Shown: positions 1 to 10,626 of the stretch, piece after piece | Layout of the letters: every line of letters begins with the position of its first letter | How positions within the stretch are numbered: the first letter of the stretch is position 1 | Source: Chara braunii | Taxonomy: Eukaryota > Streptophyta > Charophyceae > Charales > Characeae | Reading direction: 5' to 3' | NCBI GenBank assembly: GCA_003427395.1 | Contig: BFEA01000065.1 | Span: 1-48,271, forward strand | Length of the DNA stretch: 48,271 bases | Notes under the pieces: model-generated | Told to the model about the DNA's origin: nothing | Databases searched by the model: none | The model's input: the letters and a program-made list of their open reading frames with translations, nothing else | Made by a program: the position numbers and the translations under genes

Positions 1-40
1 GCGCTGCCCCGTGCGGTGCCGGACCGATTGCGCCCGACAG

Positions 41-882
41 CGGGCCCGCCACCGAACTTCCCAACAAAAACCAAGGGGGATAGTCCTGCGGGACCCTCAA
101 CCCCTCGGTTCTCTTGCACTCCTCCGCTCCTCCGCTGCTTGCTGCTGGCCTCGATCTCGAGATCCGCCTGGTGATAGTTCGATGACATAACCTATAGGGC
201 TAAGCCCCAGCCTGGAGGTAGCAGGCGCAACCTTCCATATTAATGGCATGGCAAGCCAGCCCAGACCAGCAAACGGTACCTCAGGCCGTTTTTCCCACGT
301 ACGACCTGCGTCCTCGGTCCCCTAAGGCTGCACTTGGCAATCCTGAAGGCATAGCTCCGCTGGTTCACCACTTGCGCTGGCTCAACTACGACACGGCAGC
401 GTGTCGGGCTCCTCACGACCTGCTACGATTCCTGTCTACCACCTCTCCGCCGAAAAACCCTGCTCATGGCGCTGCTTAGTGTCGCCCTTGCTTAGCACCC
501 GCGACGACTTTTGCTATCGTTGACGCAGGCATCCCAGTGCCCATGTAACTCTAAGTGGTGCGACCTTGATATGCCGGTCCCCTGCAAGTCAGACTACATT
601 CTTTTCTGGTCACAGTCCTACCCGGTCAACGCGATGCCGCTCGTAACGTCGCCCGTACGTGCGAGGCTGCGGCCGCCTCAGAAACTCTACAATTGTTCTA
701 CCGGCGTCGCATGGCCTTCCTCGACCCTGGCTCGGTCAGGTTAGCGCGTGCCCACAAAGTGCACGCCCACATACTCTCTAATCAATACAGATGGGATGCG
801 CCCTCAGGTATCGTCAGACGTGCTCTTCCTGTGAGATGCAAGAACGTGCCCAAATACCCTTGTAAGGGTATTCGGGCCGACA
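41..882 (+). repeat. 842-bp dispersed repeat, copy 1
   Basis: This segment matches 19708-20549 in the same orientation at a constant offset of 19667 bases, so there is no net insertion or deletion over 842 bases. I estimate about 95% identity by eye; most differences are transitions. Both copies start at CGGGCCCGCC and end just after a dyad, ATACCCTTGTAAGGGTAT. Flanking sequence differs on both sides of both copies, so the ends are real repeat boundaries. No domain is recognisable in any frame. It could be an LTR or a non-autonomous element; no terminal TG/CA or target duplication was evident. Confidence 0.85.
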
Positions 883-2794
883 GTTTTTCGGACCTTATTA
901 AGCGACGTCCCCGTCGCGTCGGACAATCATAGCTATAACATAATCACATCTTGCTGACAAGGTAATGACCAATCCGGTTCACCGGCTCGACTCCATTCGA
1001 GGTTACCTCATCACCCTGTTCCCGTCATGACGTTCCACTGCCAGGGTTCCAACCTGGGTCTCCCATGTCCTGGCCTTGGAGCTAGGGGATACTTTGTTCC
1101 GTACTACAGCGTACTACCCGCTCCCAGGTAGTAGGTTGATAGTCCTCTCCCTTCGTCGTAGACATCTGTCGGCTCGCCGTTGGGTGTCCTGTTTAGTCAT
1201 CGTCCCGCGAACGGGGTCATAATTCAGGACGCGGGCCTTAATCGCGACCTCTCAAAACACGGGGCGCCTTTAGCCGCCCCCATGGTAGTGTCTACCATCT
1301 CAAATCACAATGAACGTCCAGCCTGGAGTCTAACACAGGTGGCTTCAGGTCTCCATCTTGGCCCACCATGGACCGGTCGATCACGCTGAATCCACGGCCC
1401 ACCACGTTGTTATGTAGCGATGGTGCCCTCGTTGGTTACGCAACGATAAGCAACTTTTCTCTATCTTGACACCCCAAAGGGTCCTGACTCTTTGACCTAG
1501 TCGACCCCAATGGCCTTCCCTCCGGCTAAACCTCTCCGGGTGGCCGACCCTTCAAGACTTAACCTTCGGTAAGTCATGGTCCCGCTGCCAGGTTGTGCCG
1601 ATCATCGACCCTCGCTGGGAGTTAGGTTCTACAGTTCCAGCGATGCTAAGTATAGCCTCTTAGCCTGGCCTCACAATACGTCCCTTAGACTAACCCATGT
1701 GGTCTGACACTTTCTTTCACAACAATAATCAAAGGATCACATACCACCGTCCACGGGACTACGTGGAGGGATCGCGCCTTTCTCAATATTTCACTAAGAT
1801 CCTCAATAATTCCACAGGGTCGTGCCTCCCTTACTTTGATCAGAAGCAGGTGGGGTCACACATCTTTTTAGGGATACTCACAATATTCTCCAAGTTCCAA
1901 CATAATTGCCAGAAATTTCCATCTATGATTTTCACAAAATACCTGGTGTTTCCTCGTTAGACTTTCACATACATGCAAACAGTTATCATCACTTATAGCA
2001 ACTCTTCTGAGTGCCCTCACAAAATTCCATCCTTTTAAGAAAGTCCAATCGGCCACTGGACTTCCCCCCTCTCATTTCTGAATCATACACAAAAGGCACA
2101 ACTTTAGTTGCGACCTCTCCATTCCTCACCAATCGAGCTGGGTAAAGCATATCATCACTGTCTCAATAATCTGAGAGCACTCCTTTCCCCTATACTTCCG
2201 GCCCCACTCGTCATTATGACAGGGGTGCGCAAGTATAGTGGAAGGAAGCGCATATCAGTCAATCTCGCAACATTCATTTCATCATATCATCATCCATATG
2301 GGTAAGTTCACAAACCGAGAGTGAGTGTGACACACCACACACGACACTGTGACAAAGGTTGAGACTCACGTATACACTCAGGACATAGGGCCTTGCAATG
2401 AACAAAGGCTCATGTCCTCATTACAAAAATCAAGGTTATTATACAAAAAGTACAGGTATCCAACAAAAGTTATGGTACCCAAGCGTCGAAGTATCCAAGA
2501 CTCGACAGTCGCTCCACATGCACGGGGGTTATTTAACAAGGGTATTAACACTCTGCGTCACGTTGGCAAAAGAAAAAGCAGTCAACTTATACTCAATTTT
2601 ATCTTATGTACAAAGAGGGTCCTCAAGTCTATAATGCGATATAACACCTCATTACTGACCCTGCTCACTGATGTACATGGGTCTGATCGAATCCTCCAAG
2701 TATCCCTCTATATACAAGTAACCATCAGTCGGTGAGTCAGAGACGTCTCGCATATACCCTAGACTTAGACCTTTCTGGACCTTATTAGAAGATC
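883..2794. other. Non-coding, hairpin-rich in its left part
   Basis: No reading frame here shows a recognisable domain. The first 40 bases continue a motif shared with 33742-33815 (TTCTCGGACC-like, then a GACG-rich stretch). Between about 1000 and 1580 there are several short perfect inverted repeats: 1112-1118/1127-1133, 1261-1266/1275-1280, 1282-1288/1292-1298, 1429-1434/1441-1446 and 1556-1561/1570-1575. From 1690 to 2790 the DNA is more AT-rich and I see nothing specific. Confidence 0.6.
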
Positions 2795-5134
2795 CTACTC
2801 CTGATCGCTCATCTCTATCAGCAGCTGCCTGTACAACTGCGTCCTCACCCCATCATGAGTCTTAGGAACTAAGTTCCCATCCCTATCTCTCCACCTCCCA
2901 GATGCCTCCCTTGTGACCAAGCCATCTAACTCATCTTTGAGGCTCTTGGAACAGTCATCAGCCCTATGCTTGCCCCTCTTGCAGTAGAAGCACTTGCCAG
3001 GCTTCTTCTGGGACATCTTGCCTTCGCTCTGCGAGGGCACCGATGAGGGGACTGTCGTGATCTCGCTCGTGACCTCCTGTTGAGGGGTCTCTGATGGAAC
3101 GGGGCAGGCAGCTCTATTTCCTTCCTGTATCACTGGACCGCTCGCCGGTGCCTCCGACCCAGATCTAGTGGCCCATGAGCCCAATGCCTCCTCTAAGTCT
3201 GCAACCATAGGCATATCCTGCGGTATAATAGACTCCTGGCAGATCCCCTGACCTGCTCCCTGCTCAATCTCCTCCTCAACCCTCTGAGCCACCTGCTCCT
3301 CAGCAACCTCCTGGGCGATAAGCAACATCCTCTCATCCCTTGCAGTCTCTGCCTGTTGTGCCGCACCAAGTCCCTCACGAAACCGGTGGAGTGCTACGAT
3401 AGAGGGCATCTGCCACTCAGATTCTCCACCCTTTGCCTCGTCCTTTGCGCTCACTTCCTCAGGTTGCAGCATCTCCTTGTCCAGCAGAGGTACATCCTCT
3501 CCTTCCTGTAGATCAGCCCCCTCCTCCACTTTCTGGCTCCTGAAGGTGTCTTCTGCAGGCGGCCTCTTCATCTCGAACCCCTGGACCTCAGTCCAGTCCA
3601 CCACTGTAGTCGGCGCCAGCTGTGCACACTTGGCCTCAAGGTTCTCTATCCTCTTTTCCCACTTAGCTTCCTTCGCTTGAAAAACATTATGTTGTACCTG
3701 CAAGTAGGTCCTCAGAGTGTCGTTGACCTTGTTGAGGGTCTGGTTGACCTCTCTGATGGCCTCGTTGTCTGCCCAAAGTTTGGCCATCTCTGCCTTTGCT
3801 GCTTCCATTTCCTGGCTTTGCTTTCCCAGCTCCTTCTTCAGGGTGTCCAACTCACGGTCTTGCCTTTCCTAATTCTCCTTCAGGTCCTTAATCTCTCGCT
3901 CCCATTCCACCCTCTGACCATATGCCTTCTGAGCCACCTTGGTGAGTCTCTCTCCAACCTTCTGATCTGATGCCTTAGCTGCAGCGAACCCTTCCTTCAT
4001 CATTCCTTTCAGGGTGAGCAAGTCTGCAAAGATCAACTTCACCCCCATCTCCTGCTGGTGCGCTCCTGGTCCCTTTGCAGCTTCCACCAGCTTGTCAAAG
4101 TTCTCCCACGCTTCCGAGAGTAAGGGAGGATCTTCTTCCTGCTGGCTGCTTACACTCTCCCCCTTTTTGTCTTTCAAGTTCACTGACCGTTCTCCCTGCT
4201 CCACTCTCTTGTGGAGTTCTTCAAGGTTCTTCCTCCCGATTTCCTCTCTGATCTCCTGCTCTCTGGCGGCTCTTTCTTGCTTTTCTAACTCCTTCTCTTT
4301 TGCAGCCTGATCCTTATCCATCTCTTGCCTGGGTGACTAATGAGGCCCGTCTGGTCTTGCCTCTGTCATTGGTTGATCCTCCTGCCTCTGAGTAGATTGA
4401 GGAGGAGCCTCAGGTGCCTCTAGCTCTCTCCTCCTCTGCGCCCTCTCAGAGGGCTGCTCCTCTCTTTTCTCTGTCCTGTGGGAAGCGTGCTCTCTTCTTC
4501 TTTCTCCCTCCTGAGACCTCGAGGAGGCACCTCTCTCAAAAGTCGTTCTGCCTTCTGCCTCAGGCTCTTTCCTTTTCCTTTCCATGCTTCTTCTATCCTC
4601 TGCCTGGCGTGTGGGAGTATAGTAGCTCCTCAGTAACCGCCTGCAATCTCCCCAATGCAACGCTCTTTCCACAACGCTCCTGACGAACATCCTGATAGGC
4701 CTCCTCACGAACTGGAGGAACCCTCTCACTCTGGTCTCAGGTGCAATGTTCTGCTAGTCTGCAAATCGGTCATAAGCCCACAAGAACTCATCCAGGTTCG
4801 TTCCATCGAACTGGATTGGCACTTCATTTCTCCCCACAAGTGATGGATGTATCCCTTCCACATTCCTTTCGAACTTCTGTCAGGTCGCCGACTCCTGTAC
4901 ATATCTGGCAATGACCTCAACCCACTCGCCCTCTCCTCGTATCTGTCTCAGCATCCTGGCTCTATCCCATCTGAAATCGCTAGCATGCTTCTCAAACTCG
5001 ACAAAAAACAACTCCACGTTCCCTCCTCTTAAGATGGGTGACCTGTCTTCTCTCCTGGTTCATCCCTGCATTCTCTGTCTGGCTGCCCCCTGAGGGGGTT
5101 CCACTGGCCTTGCCTCTCCCTTCCCTCTTGGCAT
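2795..5134 (-). pseudogene. gag: Decayed retrotransposon gag (capsid, coiled coil, CCHC knuckle)
   Basis: One reading frame of 780 codons runs from an ATG at 5134-5132 to a stop at 2795, broken by five in-frame stops (5062-5060 TGA, 4882-4880 TGA, 4756-4754 TAG, 4339-4337 TAG, 3871-3869 TAG) but by no frameshift. The N-terminal third resembles Ty3/gypsy capsid (motif VELFFVEFEKH near 5010). The middle is highly charged and Glu/Arg/Lys-rich, consistent with a long coiled coil. Near the C terminus is a zinc knuckle, CFYCKRGKHRADDC, matching CX2CX4HX4C, at about 2950-3000. It lies on the same strand as, and just after, the integrase end at 5393, separated by about 260 bases with no LTR that I can see. 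It is therefore either a second gag-like gene of that element or the start of another truncated element. All five stops could arise by single C-to-T changes. Confidence 0.8.
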
Positions 5135-5392
5135 GACTTCGCCAAATGGTGTCAAGCCTGCACAACAAGGAAGAGACAAGCCAAAGCACACAGAGTGTAA
5201 GCAGGTTCGACACACAGTGAGAGATAGACACACCCCTCCCCATCTAACCTAGATGCCTACACCGGCATACACACACATACATACGTACTATCCTAACATT
5301 ATAACCTATCATATCATTCTAATGAACGTTCATACAATCTTTCTATATTGATACCCCCATCAGAAAGACATACTTAACGAGAGAAAATGACT

Positions 5393-6840
5393 TTAACTTG
5401 TGAGATCCAGGCTCACCTCGTCTCGAGCGACAAATTTCTTCAACCTCGAGCCTGACACCCAGTCCTTCCAAGCGGTCCCATTCAGCTCCTCAATTTGGTA
5501 TGCGCCGCGCTCTCCACACCTGGCGACCCTGTATGGTCCCAACCACCTCTTGTCCAACTTTCGAGACCACTGCTTTTCCAGGGATGAGTCATACAGCAAT
5601 ACAATGTCTCCCACTTGAGGGGCTTCTTCCTTATCCTTGCCATCTTATCCCACCGGAACTTGTCCTTGGTATGGCGGTCCGCTGTCCTACTCGCTGCTTC
5701 CTCAATCCTGTCCTCAATAGCACCAATCTGACGTGCTCTCAAATCCAGCGGTTCTTCAAACGTCAGATCCGTTTCGAGGTCCTGTCGCCTTTAGGTTTTC
5801 AGGAAGCTTTCGATAGGGAACGTCGCGTGCGTGCCGTACCATAATGTGGCCGGTGCGTAGCCGGTACTCCTCCTGATGGTGATGTTGTTCACGAAGAAAG
5901 CGACCCTTAAAAAGTTTGGTCACTGATTAGGCCTGCCATCGGTCCACTTGGCGAGAAGGTTAGTGATGGTGTTGTGCCCTCTCTCCACAGGTGCATTAGC
6001 TTGAGGGTGCGCTACAGTGGTGTACTCAGCGATTACCCCATACTTCTTCAATAGAGCCTTTACCTCTGCACATGTGAACTCGGATCCTCTATCCATCACA
6101 AACCTAGAAACAAAGGGATAGCGAAGATAATATTCTTCAATGCACCGGGTCAGCGTCTCACCTGTCTTTGTGCGAATGACCCTGCCATTCACAAACCCAG
6201 AGAGGTTGTCCCTTGCATCAAAGATAAAGTTGTAGCTCCCTATTCCCAGCGGTATTGCCAGGAGGTCCAAGTGCATGACTGCTCCAACCTCACGTACATA
6301 CCTTGGGTGCAACGGCTCTCTAGGTCTAAGAGCAGACCGCTCCTGGCATGGTACACAAGACTTACAATAGTCGTCGATCATCTGCCCTATGCCATCCCAA
6401 TAGTACAGCTCGTGTATCTTCAAATACGTCGTATCCGCGCACCTGTGACCCCCTGCCGTACCGTCGTGCAGTGCCGCCATAATGTCAATCTGACGAGCGA
6501 GGCCGCAAACCACTCTTCTGGGGTCCCTTCCTTTGCTCCTCATGAACAGATGGCCGTCCCTTACCAGAAAACTTGGCCTCATCTTCAAAACTCGTGCGCA
6601 GGCATCCCTTTCCCTCATCTCACATGACAGCAGCATTCCGAGCTCAAGGTATACTCCCTCATATTCCGCTGCTCGGAAGGCTTCTTTAATCTCACCTTCC
6701 TCAAAACCATCATCTTCCCTCTCGTGGATCACATTGTCACCTCCTCCCGGGTCTACCTCCTCTTCCTGGTCTAGTACTGTATTTCTGATCATCTCTTCCT
6801 GAAGCAGCGCATTTGCCAACAGGTATACCCCACCTATCAT
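5393..6840 (-). pseudogene. pol: Ty3/gypsy integrase region of decayed pol
   Basis: Integrase inserts the cDNA copy of the element into the genome. The first open segment (6840-5920, 306 residues) carries the zinc-binding His/Cys region (H125, H132, C162, C165) and the catalytic triad D192, D250, E286 with the family's 35-residue D-E gap. After a stop at 5920-5922 the C-terminal part continues in other frames. The last segment (5614-5393) contains the GPY module, WLGPYRVARCGERGAYQIEE, typical of Ty3/gypsy integrases. The region is broken by at least one stop and frameshifts, and its frame differs from that of the upstream RT/RNase H. The first 100 residues, acidic and without a clear domain, probably link RNase H to integrase. 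There is no chromodomain after GPY. Not expressible as one protein. Confidence 0.88.
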
Positions 6841-6929
6841 CTTCTAGTGCTTACCCACCTGTAGCGCTCCATTTTCAATCGTGATCGGGTCTTCCTGTAG
6901 CTCGTACTTACTGGCTAAAGCCAACTCCA

Positions 6930-8507
6930 TCAGCCCACGTTCGACATTCCCCAAGAGTCTTCCTCGACATAGGTCTTGAGGACTAAGTCTGGCCGTCTTA
7001 CATGCCCCGGAGGCGTAAGCCACACAGGTTGCCCAGGAGTAACGTACTTACCCACGGCCAATGCCCAGGAGTTGATGTGAAGTCTCACATCCTCCTCGTT
7101 GTCCAAAAACCCGTCGACTGGTGGAGTATCCTCGATCACTCCCTGATTGTTCTTGTCCCAGTTGACGCGACTCAACTCGTCTGCTCTATTCTTGGTCCCG
7201 GGAATCCGCTCCAGCTCAAAGTCAAACATCCAGATGTATGTTAGCCATCTGGCGATAGTGGCATATGAAGGAGCGAAGTTCTTGAGAGAGTCGACCAGCG
7301 CCGTAGCATCCACCCTCAACACGAACCTACTGCCAAAGAGGTAGTTTCTGAAAATTCTTAAGCAGTGAAGAACCGTCAAGGTCTCGCGCTTGAACTGAGA
7401 GTAGTTTCTCTCAGACGTATTGAGTGTCCGGCGATCAAACCTCAGTGGTCGTTCCTCCCTGTTAGGATCTCGCTGGATCAACATACCTCCCAGCGCAGTC
7501 GGCCCTGCGTCAGTCTCCACGATGAAAGGCCTAGTCATTACCGTCGAATGATCCGGTACTCCCAGTACTAGACCTCCTTCCTCAAACTCTTTCTTCAACT
7601 CCCTTATCACAGACTCTTGCCGGTCACCCCATTCCCAATCCTGACCCTGCCGCACAAGCTTTCGCAACTGCTCCGTCTTCGTCGCAAACCCCTTTATGAA
7701 GATCCTCCAAAACCCACACGTTCCCAGAAAGCTCCTCACCTCCGTGATAGTCTGGAACGGTGTCGGCNACTCGAGGATCTTGTTGGTCTTCTTAGTATCC
7801 GGCCGACGACCCTTCTCGTCGCACACGAATTCCAAGATAGTGACCCCACTCATACAGTGCCTAGACTTCGATCCACTTGCAGTAAGGTTATGCTTCTTCA
7901 GCAAGTCTAGGACTTTGCACAAATCCTGCACATGATCCCAGACGAAGCGTCTGACCCCTGGCCTCACATCCTGCTCATCCTTCTCTTTAGGCCCCTTCAC
8001 GGCCAGATCATCGATGTAGGGTTGTGTGATGTGAGGACTTATGGGCTGCATCGCCCTCACCATGTGTCGCTGGACCATAGTGACCGCATTCGTCCACCCC
8101 TGAGGTGCGACGTTCATGTGGATCAACCCTCGAGGGGTATGCATGGCTGTCATAGTCCGGTCAGACGGGTATACAGGGAACTGATCGTAGCCTGAATACA
8201 AGCCAATGAGGGATATGATGACCCTCCCAGCGCATACCTCCGCAAGCGCATCAGCGTTGGGGAGGCCCCCTGTGTCCCTCACCGTCACAGCATTCAGGCG
8301 CTATAAATCCTGTACCCACCTCAGCGTCCCATTGGGTTTGACAAAACAAAACCATGGGGATGCATACGGTCCGCTCGAGTAATCTGCCACATGAGTGCGA
8401 ATCTTCCCATCAAGGTAGTTGACCACCTTCTCTTCGTCAGCGGGATTAGGGTACCTCGTACCTCGCAAGTTCCACGGTTCGTGGGGTACGGTATGTATCC
8501 TAATCAT
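6930..8507 (-). pseudogene. pol: Reverse transcriptase and RNase H of decayed gypsy pol
   Basis: Two segments in the same frame (8507-8301 and 8288-6930) are separated by an in-frame TAG at 8303-8301. The first has the fingers region, including GPYASPWFCFVKPNGTLRW. In the second, the polymerase box YIDD is at residues 91-94. The motif A segment reads SLIGLYSGYDQ: glycine occupies position 29, where the family has the first catalytic aspartate. RNase H follows, with D260 (ETDAGPTALGG), E302 and D327. The order RT, RNase H, then integrase is that of Ty3/gypsy. One ambiguous base (7768) lies in the thumb/connection part. The missing motif A aspartate, the stop and the frameshifts on both sides indicate an inactive copy. 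Confidence 0.93.
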
Positions 8508-9076
8508 TGTCGGCCTCTCTCATCATCACTGAAGGCGTATGCAGCATGCCTTCCTCTTATGGTGTTCACCACAAATTTTTCCTCATGCACTGTAAGAAAG
8601 TCAGACTCCCCTATGATCAGCGCCTTCTCTGTCTCGGCATTGATACGGCATGGCCCACTCTCCGCCCTTTTTCGCATCTGCCGTATCAACTCTCGCTCCC
8701 GCTCGTAGTATACCTCCTGTTCTTCAGTAATGAGTACGGGAACGGGGCAACACTTTTGGTCTACCTTTTTGTACCGCCTTTGGGCACCCTGCTTGAGCCC
8801 ACCCCTAAAAAAGGTCGAGTTGCGCTTTGGGGTTGTGCTCCACTCGTTCCATCTGTCTTCCCAGGTGTCCGATACACCAATTCCATCTCCCCTGCGCCCA
8901 TTTGCTCTACTACTTTTTCCCTCAAGGCCTCCATAGCCTCTGGATCCGCCATCCCGTAGGTCGACACTATATCCATAGCGTCGCCTATGTTCGCCAAGCT
9001 TAGAGTCAGCGCCTCTGAGGTTCATTTCGGCGCCGCTATCCACCATTGATGTGCCCGTCTTTCCTTTTACCACCAC
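8504..9076 (-). pseudogene. Retropepsin-like protease segment of decayed pol
   Basis: The N terminus carries MVDSGAEMNL, the D-S/T-G-A active-site motif of retroviral-type aspartic proteases, which cleave the Gag-Pol precursor. It lies between the zinc-knuckle protein and reverse transcriptase, as expected for gypsy elements. Shortly after the motif the frame seems to shift: 8997-8761 on the same strand, in another frame, gives a more protein-like segment (GDAMDIVSTYGMADPEAMEAL). The last part of this frame (EEQEVYYERERELIRQMRK onward) leads into RT and overlaps its frame by four bases, so at least one more indel is present. Protease identity is good; intactness is not. Confidence 0.7.
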
Positions 9077-9085
9077 ATCGAGGCA

Positions 9086-10603
9086 TCAACAGGCTACTGA
9101 CTTCCAGTCCATTTTCGCGCCTGTCTCGGCCCACTCGGCCTCCTTAGGGATTATAGTCCCTAACCGTACGCTGGCTACCACTTTGCTGGATAGTCGTGCC
9201 CTTAGCTCATCCCTGAGGCTAGGCGCTGAGGCCAGGGCGTCCTTCAGGTTCATAAGATGGTTATGACCTTCGATAATCCTGTCCATTATCTCTTCCACGT
9301 CAAACCCCTCTTCCACTCGAACCGCGTATTTCTTCTTCTTTACTTCTTTTGCCTTATCTGTGTTCGGCTTGACACTTCTCTTCTTGGCCCTTTGCTCGGC
9401 CTTTTCATTCTCGTCTTTCCTCAACCTGTCATCCTCGTCATCCTCTTCTTCCGGAACGTCCACAACTTTCTTTTCTCCACTCGGCTCGGAAATGTCCTTA
9501 GCTGGCGCCTCTAGGCTCACTGGCCCTTTAGCCCTTGTCCTAACAGCCTGTGGCGCCCTCCCCGTTCTGGAGGGTGGTCTGAAGGTCATTCCGGATCGCG
9601 GCGCCGACCCCGAGGTTGTGACATTTGGTAAGTTGCCAGATCCCCCCTGCGACTCTGGACCGAGATCGTAGAGATATACTGACGGCTCTTTACCTTTCCA
9701 CCCCTTGACCTCTTCACACATGTCGGCTAACTTTTGTTGGTACCTCCCGACTTTATCTATCAAGTCCTCCATTCTCTCCATTGTCTGTCGGGCCGTCCTC
9801 CAGTAATCTTCCCCTGTCTCAGCACGTCGCGGCCTGTTCCAGCAATCTACTTCTATCTCATCATCAGACTCTACTATGATGGGTTCTGCCTTAGTAGTGT
9901 CGCCTTTCCTCTCTTGCTCCACCTCTTCGTTCTCTCCTACCTCTTCAACCCTGATATCACTGCGGACCTTTTTCTCCTGCCACATCCGAAACATGGCTGG
10001 AGGAGCGGGTGGTTCACCTGCCTCGGCTCGTCGTAGAGCCTCCTCCCTTGTCCCGCCTGGGGTCCTTGGATCAAGGTGGTACCCCCACTTATCGTACATA
10101 TCCCCATCATAGTTGGTGCTGATTAGGCCTTCGTCCTCATCATTCCTCCTTACGTGGCAGAACTTAATAGTGTGACCTTTCTGCCCGCAGTGCCAACAAA
10201 TGACGTTCCTCCAATCTATTCTCCCCCTGCCAGCACCTCTTCCACCTTCCTGGCCACCTTGACTCCCGGATGCTGTCCAGCTGTCGCTTCCCCCGCCTAC
10301 AGCGTTACCACCACCATTCCCTCGGCCGTTTCCTCCCCGGCCACCATTCCCTCGCCCTCGGCCCCATCCTTGATTCTGACCACGTTCACCCTCTTGGTTG
10401 CCCTGCGATCCTTGTGGGGCTGACTGCTGAGGTTTGTTAGGCGGTGGGTTGGGTGGCTCACCTGCTGAGCTTGGGGTCCCGGGCAGCCGCAGGAAGCTGT
10501 GCTCATCGGTGGTCCGACACATGACCCATGCGGCCCACTCATCGGCCATGGTGCATATGAACAATGCCCATGCCAGTGACTTGGAGGTCCACAACCTGGC
10601 CAT
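9086..10603 (-). CDS. gag: Gag/Pol linker protein with CCHC zinc knuckle
   Basis: An open frame of 505 codons with three parts. First comes a Gly/Arg/Asn-rich stretch (about residues 60-130, low complexity). Next is a zinc knuckle, CWHCGQKGHTIKFC, matching CX2CX4HX4C, which in gag proteins binds the element's RNA. Last is a long acidic and basic region rich in Glu and Lys (residues 200-450) that is probably coiled or disordered. It sits directly between the gag capsid frame and the protease, so I read it as the nucleocapsid and spacer of the same element, displaced into another frame. The ATG at 10603 may not be the true start: similar sequence continues upstream to about 10630. This is the least damaged frame of the element. 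Confidence 0.75.
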   Translation of the reverse strand: MARLWTSKSLAWALFICTMADEWAAWVMCRTTDEHSFLRLPGTPSSAGEPPNPPPNKPQQSAPQGSQGNQEGERGQNQGWGRGRGNGGRGGNGRGNGGGNAVGGGSDSWTASGSQGGQEGGRGAGRGRIDWRNVICWHCGQKGHTIKFCHVRRNDEDEGLISTNYDGDMYDKWGYHLDPRTPGGTREEALRRAEAGEPPAPPAMFRMWQEKKVRSDIRVEEVGENEEVEQERKGDTTKAEPIIVESDDEIEVDCWNRPRRAETGEDYWRTARQTMERMEDLIDKVGRYQQKLADMCEEVKGWKGKEPSVYLYDLGPESQGGSGNLPNVTTSGSAPRSGMTFRPPSRTGRAPQAVRTRAKGPVSLEAPAKDISEPSGEKKVVDVPEEEDDEDDRLRKDENEKAEQRAKKRSVKPNTDKAKEVKKKKYAVRVEEGFDVEEIMDRIIEGHNHLMNLKDALASAPSLRDELRARLSSKVVASVRLGTIIPKEAEWAETGAKMDWKSVAC

Positions 10604-10626
10604 GGCCCGTATTGCGCTGATGCGGC

